Shown here piece by piece: positions 16,501 to 23,358 of a stretch of 31,455 nt of DNA (positions within the stretch are counted from its first letter, which is position 1; the number at the start of each line of letters is the position of its first letter). Source of the DNA: a virus. The DNA lies in IMG/VR virus record IMGVR_UViG_3300030333_005378, positions 9,724 to 41,178 of that record. The stretch is one strand, 5' to 3'. The notes under the pieces are model-generated. The model saw only the letters and a list, made by a program, of their open reading frames with translations, had not been told where the DNA came from and did not search any database. A program made the translations under genes and the position numbers.

Positions 16501-18369
16501 ACATATACTACTGCCATAACAAGTCATACTTATTCTAAGTCAGTAAATAATAATGATGATATTTGCACAATAGAAATAAATAATCCGAGGTCAAACGCCG
16601 CCTACAAAAATTACAATAATTTCTTAGATTATTGTCCAAATTTAACAGGTTGTTATTTAGTATCAGACGAGGCTAAATCGTTCAAAAAACAAGGTAGTTC
16701 ATATAATATAACGACAGCAAAGGAATCTATACACAATCATGTTCCTAAGAAAATACATTATATCATTTCACATACGGTTGTTGAAAAAGGTAATGCAAAT
16801 AGACATAGTATTGTTATAGATAATTGCCCAAGTGGGACTTTAGATACAAATGGTTATAGAATCATGCGACCAAATCAAGTATGTATTACTGAAGCAATGG
16901 GCCAAGAAATAGATTTATATAAAATGAGTTCTAATTATACATTAATGCCTAATAAAAATGAAGTTTATGGTGATATAGGTAGTTTTGAAATTAGTGGTGC
17001 GGTAGAAAATGACCATCTTAAATCTCATATGGACCATAATGAGGCTATACAATCAATGTTTGTAATAATTAATAATGACCATGCATATCGAACGGGAGAT
17101 ATTTTACCAAATGGAACAACTGTTACTTCTACCGTAGGAAATGCAACTTCTAAACATTTAATTCCTAGAGGTGTTAATTATGACCATATAGATGGGTTTA
17201 TAAGAGATAATGCTAATGAATCTATTTTTAATGTTCAGGACTCTTATAAAATGTTAATAAATGATGGTAATACAAAACAAAATGCAGTTATTACCTTTAA
17301 TAATAGTGACAGAATCGGTGCATCTTTACTTTTATCTGAACCGATTAAAAAGAAAATAGGTGCAGTTTCATTTGGTGAAATTTTTACAATTAATACATCT
17401 GAAGAAATTGAAATAAAAAATGTTGAATCTGCGACCATTGGAACTAGTGTAACAATATGTAGTGAAGTTGAATCAATAGTTAATGATTTATTAGAAGAAA
17501 ATAATATTATTTATACTCAAGATACTGATGCTTCAGGTAAAAAAATAGAATACCCTTATTTTACTAATCCAGATATTAAAGGGGCAGATTTATACAACAC
17601 TATTGATTATTTATTATCATTTAAAAATAAACAAATTATATTTGAAGGAAATGATGTAAAAACAACTAAATTAACTAACCAAAATAGATATACTGATATA
17701 CATTTAAATTATAAAAATACAAAAATTAAAATTGCAGAATTATCTAGAGCAAAATCAGTATTTGACTTTTATAATCATGTTACAGTATATGGTAAAAAAC
17801 ATAAATCCATTAGAAGAAATAGTAAAAGTGTAAAAAATATTGGAAAAAAGGCATTAGAAGATTTTAATGAAAATTTAGTTACACAAGAAGATGTTGATAG
17901 AAGGGCGCAATTATTATTGTCACAACATAGTGAGCAAGAAAAAAGAGTGACAATTAAAGTTGCAGATAAAGGATTGGAATTATTAAAAGCCGGTGATATT
18001 ATAACTATGGATTTTAAGAGGGACCATATACCTGTTGATGATTATATGGTTATTCAAATAAGACAGTTAGGCACAGGATTTATGGAATTAGAAATAGGTA
18101 AATATAGAATGGGATTAGAAAATAGATTAGCAGAATTATTAATGGATGGTAAGCGGGTTAATTCATTATTGAGAACAAAATCATTTCCTTCAAATCCAAT
18201 TATAGAACAACATTCTGAAACATTAAAAATAAAACCATTAAAACTTACAGCATACAAGATTTTAGCAACGGGTTCACAGTTAGGCTTTAATACCAACATG
18301 AATTTCGTAAACCTGATGGGCTTTGGCACTACATCTACCACAAAGATTTTAGAAGAAGATTTAACATAA
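10513..18369 (+). CDS. giant tail hub / tail tip protein (2618 aa)
   Basis: This is the largest gene of the window, starting at ATG 10513 within the previous stop. Residues about 735-785 carry MAGRGKISKLLGPIINRNY, and residues about 2410-2510 carry YNHVTVYGKKHK, RAQLLLSQHS, then KRVTIKVADKGLELLKAGDI and DDYMVIQI. This is the layout of siphovirus tail hub (Gp37/Tal-like) proteins that close the tube end. The long middle is a chain of β-rich Ser/Thr/Asn-rich segments with at least four copies of a D-x-(I/L)-(Y/F)...G/K-(E/Q)-x-(I/L)-(G/A)-x-(V/I) unit. No membrane segment or clear enzyme motif was seen. Hubs of about 600-1500 aa are more usual, so this one seems enlarged by inserted domains that could contact the host surface. 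Confidence 0.65.
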   Translation: MTLYVYDAGSKLNATPHDGTDVATNPLIVNTDATANVGVVCYEIRNDNSIPTSAGTFTHGGSIYPGVSYSASFDVLNREYPDNTTNGSAGATDETSFLNNLSTTAGYKIHCATYDINGILVEGTRFQGDITTNDYFVVLFADDHLKHHVAKITEILSDDITGDGFEFSPKYSKEIPVGTKFAIYKGPLVSDTSVVAVAYGLESNIGTLTSDSDVEDGTGHVNDVRHGGITYGARPLFYFYNDRLDKPNELNHNTKYKIHYSKYDSGVSAPNDKLHDVKCFMTQVDYSLKVMDYSPYTMNIEMTDMNRYNDGIHLYSPASGVTHDYSSTKNFRNWNNCLLNCRRSNKDIVAYSSADSESTASDFVLTNSDATVTCGSNGNIYVGMFVTAPISGFPANATVASINTGTEGSNVTSFELSAIYTGSTLSGQTLTFTTNNKVGPTKYLHYDDARETLNYIPEVTDLNIYDSINKSGSYADLQLVDQRRIYGTKVNDNDPIIIRKTIGDGIIGDQYNAKLPGLVYCTAGSPNTTLTFKGLSKNQNLNLLLTTTESSVLKSSIILLGNYYYEIDTVGGWPTFVTGSTTGMQQTVEIKRSRHIDETDWNYLDFYVRETFSGEPAYRRHWCDLTETLMVNWKIDTTVNHAFPFKGTDGTSPTFYYLGNEISSNDSRLSKHSILLTGSKLNGYKFDIDWGDYDNNFVKLKNPRQQLFQDETTEENSNILDYYLGGYILEKEVFNGSVENFEDFTEDGAFKYRMAGRGKISKLLGPIINRNYTHSKDMIYSTLGPILENVNTASIVTHSSNTNSIGASQILLNAAPTNVSVGDYLFRYTGEFIGQISAINTSPHSFTLTESSLSQTNLSENLQIAKPNMLSFSKAMSVNTNTPNKATSLYGTAEKGLLFTGGKKLKNMYSTSAALEGVDLSGTSANSHSNAIGYHIRSPQSIRQGEDSFNKWKNGSGEGTGSVINIDYPFYCYLGDETDTFELTPIDTVNCLTEYSVVSIVEDDEGGSTISLAPNMPTVLGRIDSNYYDTTGEVLNEHLSIICASTHNKGYVGSILVHVPFDPHSGTASDQVRVNEFFDLKDKHLYNNNKQYLGKVMGVSAPEGCKVGGAHKECFIILDRPLEHGVANTDKFYIISGTVNSLKATARNHGLYLLNTQGLKSGGTLQLLNPSLSSGKRPVIFNAPRSNDSIQNYTVASDASISSLSDQFGSFSWRYFNLQKGTPGAIYYRKFKLKDGTKSDLYSHKTGNFSAYANSIRYEPMKSGPVRHSYMGQDNYYDDDQYKQGSPETRGIKPAEGSAFSDWNIFSDEQIVNYDYIRIPQSNNSNGGGGNWDDSVSSNTLTTLKNSKINGFTNNPVTIAKDNFEIIDPKVTRTFLFGNCDLYPDSMRRKNHIGNISRDFSGYNITIRSKPMLTASNIQHENYAGSLSYLEEKDSNYQTLSISSSNINSNEMKRFGLMRLTEVTYDWHFNEVDPENPPPKSNIVEPFYYTLYQKLTAINTSTLHIDAYGTGSDSKKLTMSDASTPALNYSAGDGIYSSDGQLIGIVDSISGATITCTEDPFYVNGKQHINLQIAKISKNPLTSKTRATYDYKISGRGGKEIATGKAFDGTTFSGDKLGLHMLQGLIFNGQLKTQGYGNYDSNSNIWFQNYAAMYLSATNDENMSALSKSYLMHFIIPPIFDGALEGNNLSVTTAGGAATHVDYYDTSFIVNLDRDVVTGSGGSNKNLKANDRLYNVNGQFLAKVVSIGGSPGDSAPTTINTTNFRMGHPAGIVMTIGNKTNTDSYNVRKVGVESEYTADGRFGGGGHVGGRKEDISLYESAVNDYIHPSRVIQELSRSNAVDRSDSGVYSSLWDGNAYEDFVQEFDHTNPSEPNWPNISPASLMSSANETIVNTGGTLYDYKRLVFLDRFGIEGADRETEVGMSTLIGYDGHPTIQMQGRNLTENCLQTLYAIRTLQRFSEQYVKDNGTYATYNPGDSNDGVSGDGVYAVFKGYLTTYTTAITSHTYSKSVNNNDDICTIEINNPRSNAAYKNYNNFLDYCPNLTGCYLVSDEAKSFKKQGSSYNITTAKESIHNHVPKKIHYIISHTVVEKGNANRHSIVIDNCPSGTLDTNGYRIMRPNQVCITEAMGQEIDLYKMSSNYTLMPNKNEVYGDIGSFEISGAVENDHLKSHMDHNEAIQSMFVIINNDHAYRTGDILPNGTTVTSTVGNATSKHLIPRGVNYDHIDGFIRDNANESIFNVQDSYKMLINDGNTKQNAVITFNNSDRIGASLLLSEPIKKKIGAVSFGEIFTINTSEEIEIKNVESATIGTSVTICSEVESIVNDLLEENNIIYTQDTDASGKKIEYPYFTNPDIKGADLYNTIDYLLSFKNKQIIFEGNDVKTTKLTNQNRYTDIHLNYKNTKIKIAELSRAKSVFDFYNHVTVYGKKHKSIRRNSKSVKNIGKKALEDFNENLVTQEDVDRRAQLLLSQHSEQEKRVTIKVADKGLELLKAGDIITMDFKRDHIPVDDYMVIQIRQLGTGFMELEIGKYRMGLENRLAELLMDGKRVNSLLRTKSFPSNPIIEQHSETLKIKPLKLTAYKILATGSQLGFNTNMNFVNLMGFGTTSTTKILEEDLT
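12970..13110 (+). repeat. protein-level repeat unit A in the hub gene
   Basis: Residues 820-866 run from SVGDYLFRYTGEFIGQISAI to LQIAK. The Asp of GD (D823) is 39 residues before L862 of LQIAK. Unit B at 15100-15237 has the same landmarks with 38 residues between them. The bases have diverged, so this is a duplicated domain and not a recent DNA repeat. Confidence 0.55.
15100..15237 (+). repeat. protein-level repeat unit B in the hub gene
   Basis: Residues 1530-1575 run from SAGDGIYSSDGQLIGIVDSI to LQIAK, matching unit A in order and spacing. After LQIAK both units continue into a segment ending in a Gly-rich LLFTGG or LIFNGQ strand. Two weaker copies occur at residues about 1079-1096 (DKHLYNNNKQYLGKV) and 1727-1744 (NDRLYNVNGQFLAKV). 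Confidence 0.5.
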
Positions 18370-18383
18370 TAGAAGTGATTAAA

Positions 18384-18821
18384 ATGATAACAGACACAGC
18401 AAGAAGAAAAGTAGCATTATACTTAAAAGAAATAGTTGATTACGCTAATGTGGGTGTTGGCGGAAATGCCAGCAGCCCCGCAGCAGGTAGTTTAGATGTT
18501 CCAATTTTAGCAAATACTACTGTTACTACGGTTAATTCAGAATCTGATGTTAACCAAATTGATTTTAAAGCAACATTTAGTGGTAGTCAATTACAAGGTA
18601 ACACTATTAGAGAATTTGGACTATTTGGTAAGTTTCCATTAGATACAAGCCATAATGATATGGTTGATGCAGATGGTTATAACGCAACAATTTATGATTC
18701 GGTGTCAAATGCCACCGGAGATTTAGAAGAAAAAATGTTTGCTAGAGTTAATTTTGATGGAATAGGGCCATTCACATCAGATGACCAAATTGAATTTATA
18801 TTTACAATGGAGGTGGAATAA
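18384..18821 (+). CDS. tail fibre-associated / baseplate protein
   Basis: This 145-aa protein has a GTG at 18375 in frame, but that is part of the GTGATT ribosome-binding site; ATG 18384 is the better start (MITDTARRKVALYL). An N-terminal helix is followed by β strands. Residues about 70-80 have NTIREFGLFGK, and residues about 116-145 have MFARVNFDGIGPF and IEFIFTMEVE. This E-x-G-L-F ... F-A-R-V ... W/F-x-(I/M)-x-(V/I) order is frequent in small proteins next to tail fibre genes and in fibre N-termini. Its end overlaps the fibre gene by one base (TAATG). Probably it connects or primes the fibre; the exact family is uncertain. Confidence 0.55.
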   Translation: MITDTARRKVALYLKEIVDYANVGVGGNASSPAAGSLDVPILANTTVTTVNSESDVNQIDFKATFSGSQLQGNTIREFGLFGKFPLDTSHNDMVDADGYNATIYDSVSNATGDLEEKMFARVNFDGIGPFTSDDQIEFIFTMEVE

Positions 18822-20539
18822 TGTCAACATTAGAAATTAAAAACCCAGGATATATTAGCACATTAACTAAAACTGCCGGTGTTCCGGGAACAAAAACAGT
18901 AGATGAAACTGATTTTATTCATACAGGTTTAATTAAAACATTGGCTTTACAAGCAAGAGGAAATTTTGCTGTTGCTAATGGTGCAAGTTCAGCAGATATG
19001 GGTTTTAAAATTACACAAAGTGATGTTGGGGGTAAAACTAAACTTACTGTAACAACGGGTAAAATCTTTAGAGATGGTAAATATGAAACTGTTCCAGCAG
19101 AAACATTTACTGCAAATGGGACAACTTCAGTTCAATCACCGGCAGTAAGTTTGACTTCATTTGACCAACCAACAAGCGGTGTTTCTTATTTCTTATTAGT
19201 CGCAGATACTACACCAGAATTACAAATTAGGGGAGATAAAACTGTAACTGATAGAGTTCCTGATTATACTGCGGGAGATACAATTATTGCATTAATTAAA
19301 ATGGATTCTGGAGATGCAAGCACAATAGCAAGATATGTTCAATATTTAACAACAGATAAAACTCAAAACTCATTATCAATTGGATATGAAAATTCAAATG
19401 CTTATGCTGAAGCAGCATCATTAACAGGTAGTTCTGATGGTTTAGCAGTTGAAGGTATTACTACATTAAAACAGGCTTCAGGTAGCCAAAGTGGGCAATT
19501 AAGATTTATGGATAATGATAATTCTCATTATTCTGGATTTCAAGCGGCAGCAACAACTACAAGTAATTCTGTTTATACATTACCGGCAGCATTTCCGGGT
19601 TCAAATAAAATTTTACAAACAACCGCAGCAGGTGTATTATCTTGGGAAGATAATGCAGCATTAGATATTGATGGTTATTCAGCATTAGGTGGAACAGGAT
19701 TACATCAAACTCAGGACCATTTCGTATTTTCCGATAATGGGACCGAAAAGAAAATCACCTTTTCAAATCTACAAGATGCAATTTTTGCTGATGTTAGCGG
19801 TGATGCTACAATTGCTGCTGGAGGTGGTTTAACAATTGCGGCAAATGCAGTAGAAGGTTCTATGTTAAATTCTAATGTCGCAGGAACAGGATTAGATTAT
19901 GGTTCAAATCAATTATCTGTTGATGTTTCTGATTTTATGACTAATGGTGCAAATAACTATGTTGTTACTGCAACAGGAACAGATGGTATGAATGCTGAAG
20001 CAAATATGCAATTTACAGGTTCTGCTTTATCAGTTACAGGCTCAATTGCAGCATCAACAACAGTAACAGGGGCAACTAATTTAATCGCTTCTACTCAATT
20101 TACAAGAACACCTGTTGGTTTAGGTCTTACTTCAGCAGCAATAGGGTCAGCAACACCAATTCTCCCTAAATCAATACAAATTTTAGAAGTTTTACCTGCC
20201 GTAGATAATTTCTTTGCTTTACCTGATGCTAATGCTCTTCCTGCTGGAACAATTATTACAGTAAAAAATCTATGCACTGTTGATGCTAAAATTATACCAA
20301 CAGGTGCTAATGTAATTGATGGTGGCGAAATTCCAGCAGCATTTCCAAATGGAATTACTTGCACTAAAGCAGCAGGTGGTGTTCCATATTTTATTACTTT
20401 ACCGGCGTTAAGAGCAATTACAGTATATTCTTATACAGACGGTGGTTGTGCATTAAATACACCAGATTTAGCGATAGGTTTTGCTGGCACACCTATTTTC
20501 CAAGGAACAAGTGGTTGGTTGATAATTGGAACATTTTGA
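18821..20539 (+). CDS. tail fibre / receptor-binding protein
   Basis: This 572-aa protein starts at ATG 18821 in a TAATG overlap. Residues 1-190 look like an attachment and β-rich shaft part. Residues about 250-278 contain YTLPAAFPG, then ILQTTAAG and VLSWEDN, a motif typical of tail fibres. A Gly/Ala/Ser/Thr-rich repetitive shaft follows (DATIAAGGGLTIAANAVEG; LSVTGSIAASTTVTGA). The C-terminal 130 residues form a compact hydrophobic β domain ending GTSGWLIIGTF, the likely receptor-binding tip. It is the last gene of the + strand virion module. The receptor cannot be told from sequence. Confidence 0.7.
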   Translation: MSTLEIKNPGYISTLTKTAGVPGTKTVDETDFIHTGLIKTLALQARGNFAVANGASSADMGFKITQSDVGGKTKLTVTTGKIFRDGKYETVPAETFTANGTTSVQSPAVSLTSFDQPTSGVSYFLLVADTTPELQIRGDKTVTDRVPDYTAGDTIIALIKMDSGDASTIARYVQYLTTDKTQNSLSIGYENSNAYAEAASLTGSSDGLAVEGITTLKQASGSQSGQLRFMDNDNSHYSGFQAAATTTSNSVYTLPAAFPGSNKILQTTAAGVLSWEDNAALDIDGYSALGGTGLHQTQDHFVFSDNGTEKKITFSNLQDAIFADVSGDATIAAGGGLTIAANAVEGSMLNSNVAGTGLDYGSNQLSVDVSDFMTNGANNYVVTATGTDGMNAEANMQFTGSALSVTGSIAASTTVTGATNLIASTQFTRTPVGLGLTSAAIGSATPILPKSIQILEVLPAVDNFFALPDANALPAGTIITVKNLCTVDAKIIPTGANVIDGGEIPAAFPNGITCTKAAGGVPYFITLPALRAITVYSYTDGGCALNTPDLAIGFAGTPIFQGTSGWLIIGTF

Positions 20540-20572
20540 TTAAAATGGATTAAATTAGGACTATTACACAGG

Positions 20573-20697
20573 CCTTCTACGGCACTTTCAAATGTGCGGT
20601 GGTAGGTGGACAACCCCCCATTCAAGAACGTCGCTTAGAGGGCATCCCTGACCCCTCTACGGGCCTATTCTGAAGGGGTTCAATCTGTCAAATCAGA
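20573..20697. other. GC-rich structured intergenic region between converging modules
   Basis: The gap 20540-20762 has no gene, and its core is clearly richer in G+C than its flanks. Pairings seen: GCAC 20582-20585 with GTGC 20594-20597, extended by CTAC 20577-20580 with GTAG 20602-20605; TAGAGGG 20636-20642 with CCCTCTA 20653-20659 (7 bp, 10-base loop); TCTG 20684-20687 with CAGA 20694-20697. AGGGG 20674-20678 can compete with the second stem by pairing to CCCCT 20652-20656. It could be a non-coding RNA, the 3' end of the tail transcript, or a cis-acting DNA site. It does not fold as a tRNA. Confidence 0.45.
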
Positions 20698-20753
20698 CCA
20701 TCCAAAATGCTGTAAGAAAACGGACCCAAAATATAACATTGTAAAAATTGAAT

Positions 20754-20790
20754 AAAAAAATTTTAGGCCGATGAAGTGCTAACTTCACCG
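20754..20790 (-). terminator. hairpin plus T-tract at the end of the replication operon
   Basis: On the - strand CGGTGAAGT (20790-20782) pairs with ACTTCATCG (20777-20769) around a 4-base loop, with one G-T wobble. Eight bases later comes T7 (20760-20754), and T5 follows at 20747-20743. The stem lies in the last codons of the zinc-ribbon gene. Archaeal RNA polymerase stops mainly at T-tracts; the hairpin may also stabilise the RNA 3' end. Confidence 0.6.
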
Positions 20791-20948
20791 ACCTTTAAAT
20801 TGGGGTTATGTTGGGTATTGGTCCAAAGACCAAAGCATTCACGACATTCCCATATTTTAATGGAATCTGCCGACCCAACATAAACCCCTATAATCCTCTT
20901 AGGTATCGTTTTCAAATCGCAAAGAGGACAATTTACTCTTAATCCCAT
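20763..20948 (-). CDS. small zinc-ribbon protein
   Basis: This 61-aa protein starts MGLRVNCPLC. It has CPLC near the N-terminus and CREC about 27 residues later (KIWECRECFGLWTN), the spacing of a two-knuckle zinc ribbon that binds one Zn. It is the last gene of the - strand operon, 2 bases after the membrane peptide gene, and its last codons form the terminator stem. Small zinc ribbons in archaeal viruses often act as DNA-binding or transcription factors, but no target can be inferred. The two Cys pairs and the clean operon position make a real gene likely. Confidence 0.7.
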   Translation of the reverse strand: MGLRVNCPLCDLKTIPKRIIGVYVGSADSIKIWECRECFGLWTNTQHNPNLKVGEVSTSSA

Positions 20949-20950
20949 AT

Positions 20951-21109
20951 TTATCTTCCGCCACTGTCCCTTTTTACTTTCTTCATAATGTTTTCCATGT
21001 ATTCTTCAATTGTATCTTCTGTAACTTGCGATGTTCCAAACGCCGCAAAGAACAACAATGTAATTACGATTGAAAAGATTAACCACGCAAATACTTCACC
21101 TGTTTCCAT
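20951..21109 (-). CDS. 52-aa single-pass membrane peptide
   Basis: The frame runs from ATG 21109 to TAA 20953-20951. GGTGA lies a few bases before the start, overlapping the stop of the exonuclease gene. Residues about 7-24 (FAWLIFSIVITLLFFAAF) form one membrane helix. The rest is a charged helix (TEDTIEEYMENIMKKVKR). The short N-terminal end and the Lys/Arg-rich C-terminal part suggest the tail faces the cytoplasm. It could be a holin-like or membrane-anchoring peptide; late position in a replication operon argues neither way. No family is recognised. Confidence 0.65.
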   Translation of the reverse strand: METGEVFAWLIFSIVITLLFFAAFGTSQVTEDTIEEYMENIMKKVKRDSGGR

Positions 21110-21114
21110 TTTTT

Positions 21115-21708
21115 TCACCATTCCATTTTTAATTCAACATCTTTTTCTTGCTCTATACTAAACGCCTTTACTACATTATCTAATCCATGATGATACAAAT
21201 CATATACTAATTTACAATCCTTAAGACAATAATCTACTACTTCTTGATATTCACCGGCTTTCCACATAGCAGGGGCCATAATACTTTCTAATGATTTAGT
21301 TTCCCCTAAAGTATTATCCACTAAATTTTGTAGACTGATTCTTTCACCATGCTGTTTTACAATTTCTTTACTTGTATCAACATATTGTTTTTCTGATAAG
21401 AATTTTCTAACACAATAAATATCTAATGAATCTCTAAGAACAGGTAAGTCAAAAGCCACAATATTATGTCCTAATAATTTTTCTCCTGACTTTAGTATAT
21501 CATCTAAATCATATTTTAATTGTCTAATTGGCAATATTTGTGTATTTGATTTAGCAATAATTTTATCAGTCACATCTTCATCGACATATATTTTGCCAAT
21601 TTGTCCATCCCACGTTGCCACCGTCGATACGAGAAACATATGCGTATTGCCCCAACCACCGATTTCCGTAGAAAGGTTTTTAGTTTCAATATCAATTGCT
21701 ACCACCAT
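21115..21708 (-). CDS. DEDD-family 3'-5' exonuclease (RNase H-like fold)
   Basis: This is a 197-aa protein. An in-frame codon exists at 21762, but ATG 21708 is one base after the preceding stop and gives MVVAIDIETK. The four acidic residues are visible: D6 and E8 in VAIDIETK (Exo I), D87 in LLGHNIVAFDLPVL (Exo II), and D164 in YCLKDCKLVYDLY, with Y160 making a DEDDy-type Exo III (Y-x3-D). The enzyme should remove nucleotides from DNA or RNA 3' ends. PolB of this virus already carries an intact proofreading domain, so this stand-alone enzyme may serve repair, recombination or host-DNA degradation. It sits downstream of the helicase in the same operon. Confidence 0.8.
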   Translation of the reverse strand: MVVAIDIETKNLSTEIGGWGNTHMFLVSTVATWDGQIGKIYVDEDVTDKIIAKSNTQILPIRQLKYDLDDILKSGEKLLGHNIVAFDLPVLRDSLDIYCVRKFLSEKQYVDTSKEIVKQHGERISLQNLVDNTLGETKSLESIMAPAMWKAGEYQEVVDYCLKDCKLVYDLYHHGLDNVVKAFSIEQEKDVELKMEW

Positions 21709-21709
21709 A

Positions 21710-21946
21710 TTATTCACTACCGTTATTGCCCCATAATTTATTAAGTTGCTTTTCGGTATCACCTTTCACATCAGGGATGGTAAAGGATGGTTTTACTAAA
21801 AAGAAAACCAAATTTGTTCCTGCTACATTTACGGTAGAAGCGGGATACCACCCATCTTTACCTCTAGCATTTAATTCTTCCACAATAGCCTTTGGCCCCT
21901 TTGTTACATCAAATATCATGTAATCTGTTTCATAAGTTACTTTCAT
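21710..21946 (-). CDS. small DUF4177-like protein
   Basis: This is a 78-aa protein with ATG 21946 overlapping the helicase stop (ATGA). It shows a strand, a helix with IVEELNARGKDGWYPAS, and two strands ending TNLVFFLVKP, the simple β-α-β-β layout of DUF4177-like proteins (LN..G..GW motif and a final hydrophobic F-K/R strand). A polar tail follows (KQLNKLWGNNGSE). The function of that family is unknown. Its tight place between the helicase and exonuclease genes suggests a part in viral replication or its control. Confidence 0.6.
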   Translation of the reverse strand: MKVTYETDYMIFDVTKGPKAIVEELNARGKDGWYPASTVNVAGTNLVFFLVKPSFTIPDVKGDTEKQLNKLWGNNGSE

Positions 21947-23358
21947 TCTGTTCCCTCCAATAATTTAACATATACTGTTCTTCCCTGTTTATCAATTTCA
22001 AATTTATGGGCAATTTTTTCCCACGTTCTATAAAATTTGGCTTGAGGAATATTATAATGGGTTTCACAGAATACTCTTAATTCTGCTTTATTAACCCAAC
22101 CTTCTTTCTTATCCATTCGATTGTATGCCGCAATATAATCATTTAATCCTGCATCTTCAGCAATCGAAGTTCTTCTAACCTTTAGGGCTACAATCATCCA
22201 AGCAACAAGACTCATATAACCTTGTCGGACAATCCACGCCGCTTGTCTTACATTACGCGGAAAAACAATCCATTTTTCATTTTCGGCTCTTCCGGGCGTT
22301 TCAGTAATAGCGCATAATACTGCAAGTTTAGTAATATAAATAAGTGAATTTGTTTCAAACAAACTAACAATCTTTCTTACTTCTTCGGGGACTTTACTCA
22401 AATATCTAATCATGTTGTCATATTCCATTTCAATTAAATCATGTATTCCTTCGCTAAATGTAACCATTTGAACTTTTTCTACATCTTCTGCTCTTTCCTT
22501 TACAAGACTGAAAAGAGTTAACAGGGCTTTAGCAAATTTAAGTTGAGGTGTTTCTCTTTTCTTAATGCTACCAATATCGTGAATTAAAGTCTTTCTCATT
22601 TCATCAAGAATATATTGTGGAACTTCTCTAACATACATAAACATTCGCTGAAGAACACCTTTAGTTGCAATAACTTCTGTTAGATGTTCAGGAACATATG
22701 TTGTTGCCCATACTGCTCTTTGACAATCACAAGTAATAATTGGACCATGTGCTAATTTCTTTTTAATTAAATAACCATCAGTAGTTAAAGTATTCATTAA
22801 TTTTTGGAAATAAGTAATTACATTTTCTTTATGCGCACCTTTCTTAAATACCCCACTTGCTTCAAACTCATCGAATAAAGCAATTCCGCTACCTTCAAGC
22901 GCACCATCTACTTGTTCATCAATTTCTCTTGGTTCACCTTCTTCACCATAATTAGGATTAGGAACTTTTCTTGTTGAACCAATTAAAGCCGCATCTGTAT
23001 AATCAACAATATCAAACATATTAAAATCAGTTTCATGCACATTGTTAATATATTCAAACGTTTTTTCTACAATCTGTGAATAAAAATCATTCAATACTGA
23101 TTTTCCACTTCTTGCTGTTTGAATATGAGCAACATGGAATCTTGTATCTTCGACAGTATATCCATAAGGTATATGCACATAGTCTTTAATAATTTCTCCT
23201 AGTAAATTAAAATATGCTAATGTTGCTGGAAATTCATTATATCTGGAAACCTTTCCAAAAGTTTCAACCCATTCTCTAACTAAAGCGGGTAACTGTTCAT
23301 CTCCCTGAATATCAACAGGGTTTTCAATTGCATAGTATTCATCTTCTTCATTATTCAT
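21943..23358 (-). CDS. MCM-like AAA+ ATPase, putative replicative helicase
   Basis: This 471-aa protein has ATG 23358 overlapping the nuclease stop, with GGTGAA upstream. A degenerate Walker A lies at about 80-88 (QTARSGKSV, with G85 K86 S87) and Walker B at 158-164 (GIALFDEF, with D163 E164), close to the IDEF box of MCM proteins. A GVLQRMFMYV segment follows with R238 as possible arginine finger. The last 70 residues look like a winged helix (VNKAELRVFCETHYNI and RTVYVKLL). MCM proteins are longer and have an N-terminal OB/zinc part, which is missing. The neighbourhood (primase, PolB, PCNA) makes replicative helicase the best call, though assignment to the MCM group is inferred. Confidence 0.6.
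   Translation of the reverse strand: MNNEEDEYYAIENPVDIQGDEQLPALVREWVETFGKVSRYNEFPATLAYFNLLGEIIKDYVHIPYGYTVEDTRFHVAHIQTARSGKSVLNDFYSQIVEKTFEYINNVHETDFNMFDIVDYTDAALIGSTRKVPNPNYGEEGEPREIDEQVDGALEGSGIALFDEFEASGVFKKGAHKENVITYFQKLMNTLTTDGYLIKKKLAHGPIITCDCQRAVWATTYVPEHLTEVIATKGVLQRMFMYVREVPQYILDEMRKTLIHDIGSIKKRETPQLKFAKALLTLFSLVKERAEDVEKVQMVTFSEGIHDLIEMEYDNMIRYLSKVPEEVRKIVSLFETNSLIYITKLAVLCAITETPGRAENEKWIVFPRNVRQAAWIVRQGYMSLVAWMIVALKVRRTSIAEDAGLNDYIAAYNRMDKKEGWVNKAELRVFCETHYNIPQAKFYRTWEKIAHKFEIDKQGRTVYVKLLEGTE

Noticed and set aside
18821-20539. Possible integrase, lysogeny or toxin gene near the fibre end
   Set aside because: No recombinase, repressor or toxin motif is visible; the region holds only fibre sequence and the structured gap.
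20671-20700. GGGGTTCAATC plus a small stem and CCA looked like the T arm and end of a tRNA
   Set aside because: The T-stem does not pair around the loop, the small hairpin has a 6-base loop, and no acceptor stem or anticodon arm with correct spacing could be built upstream.
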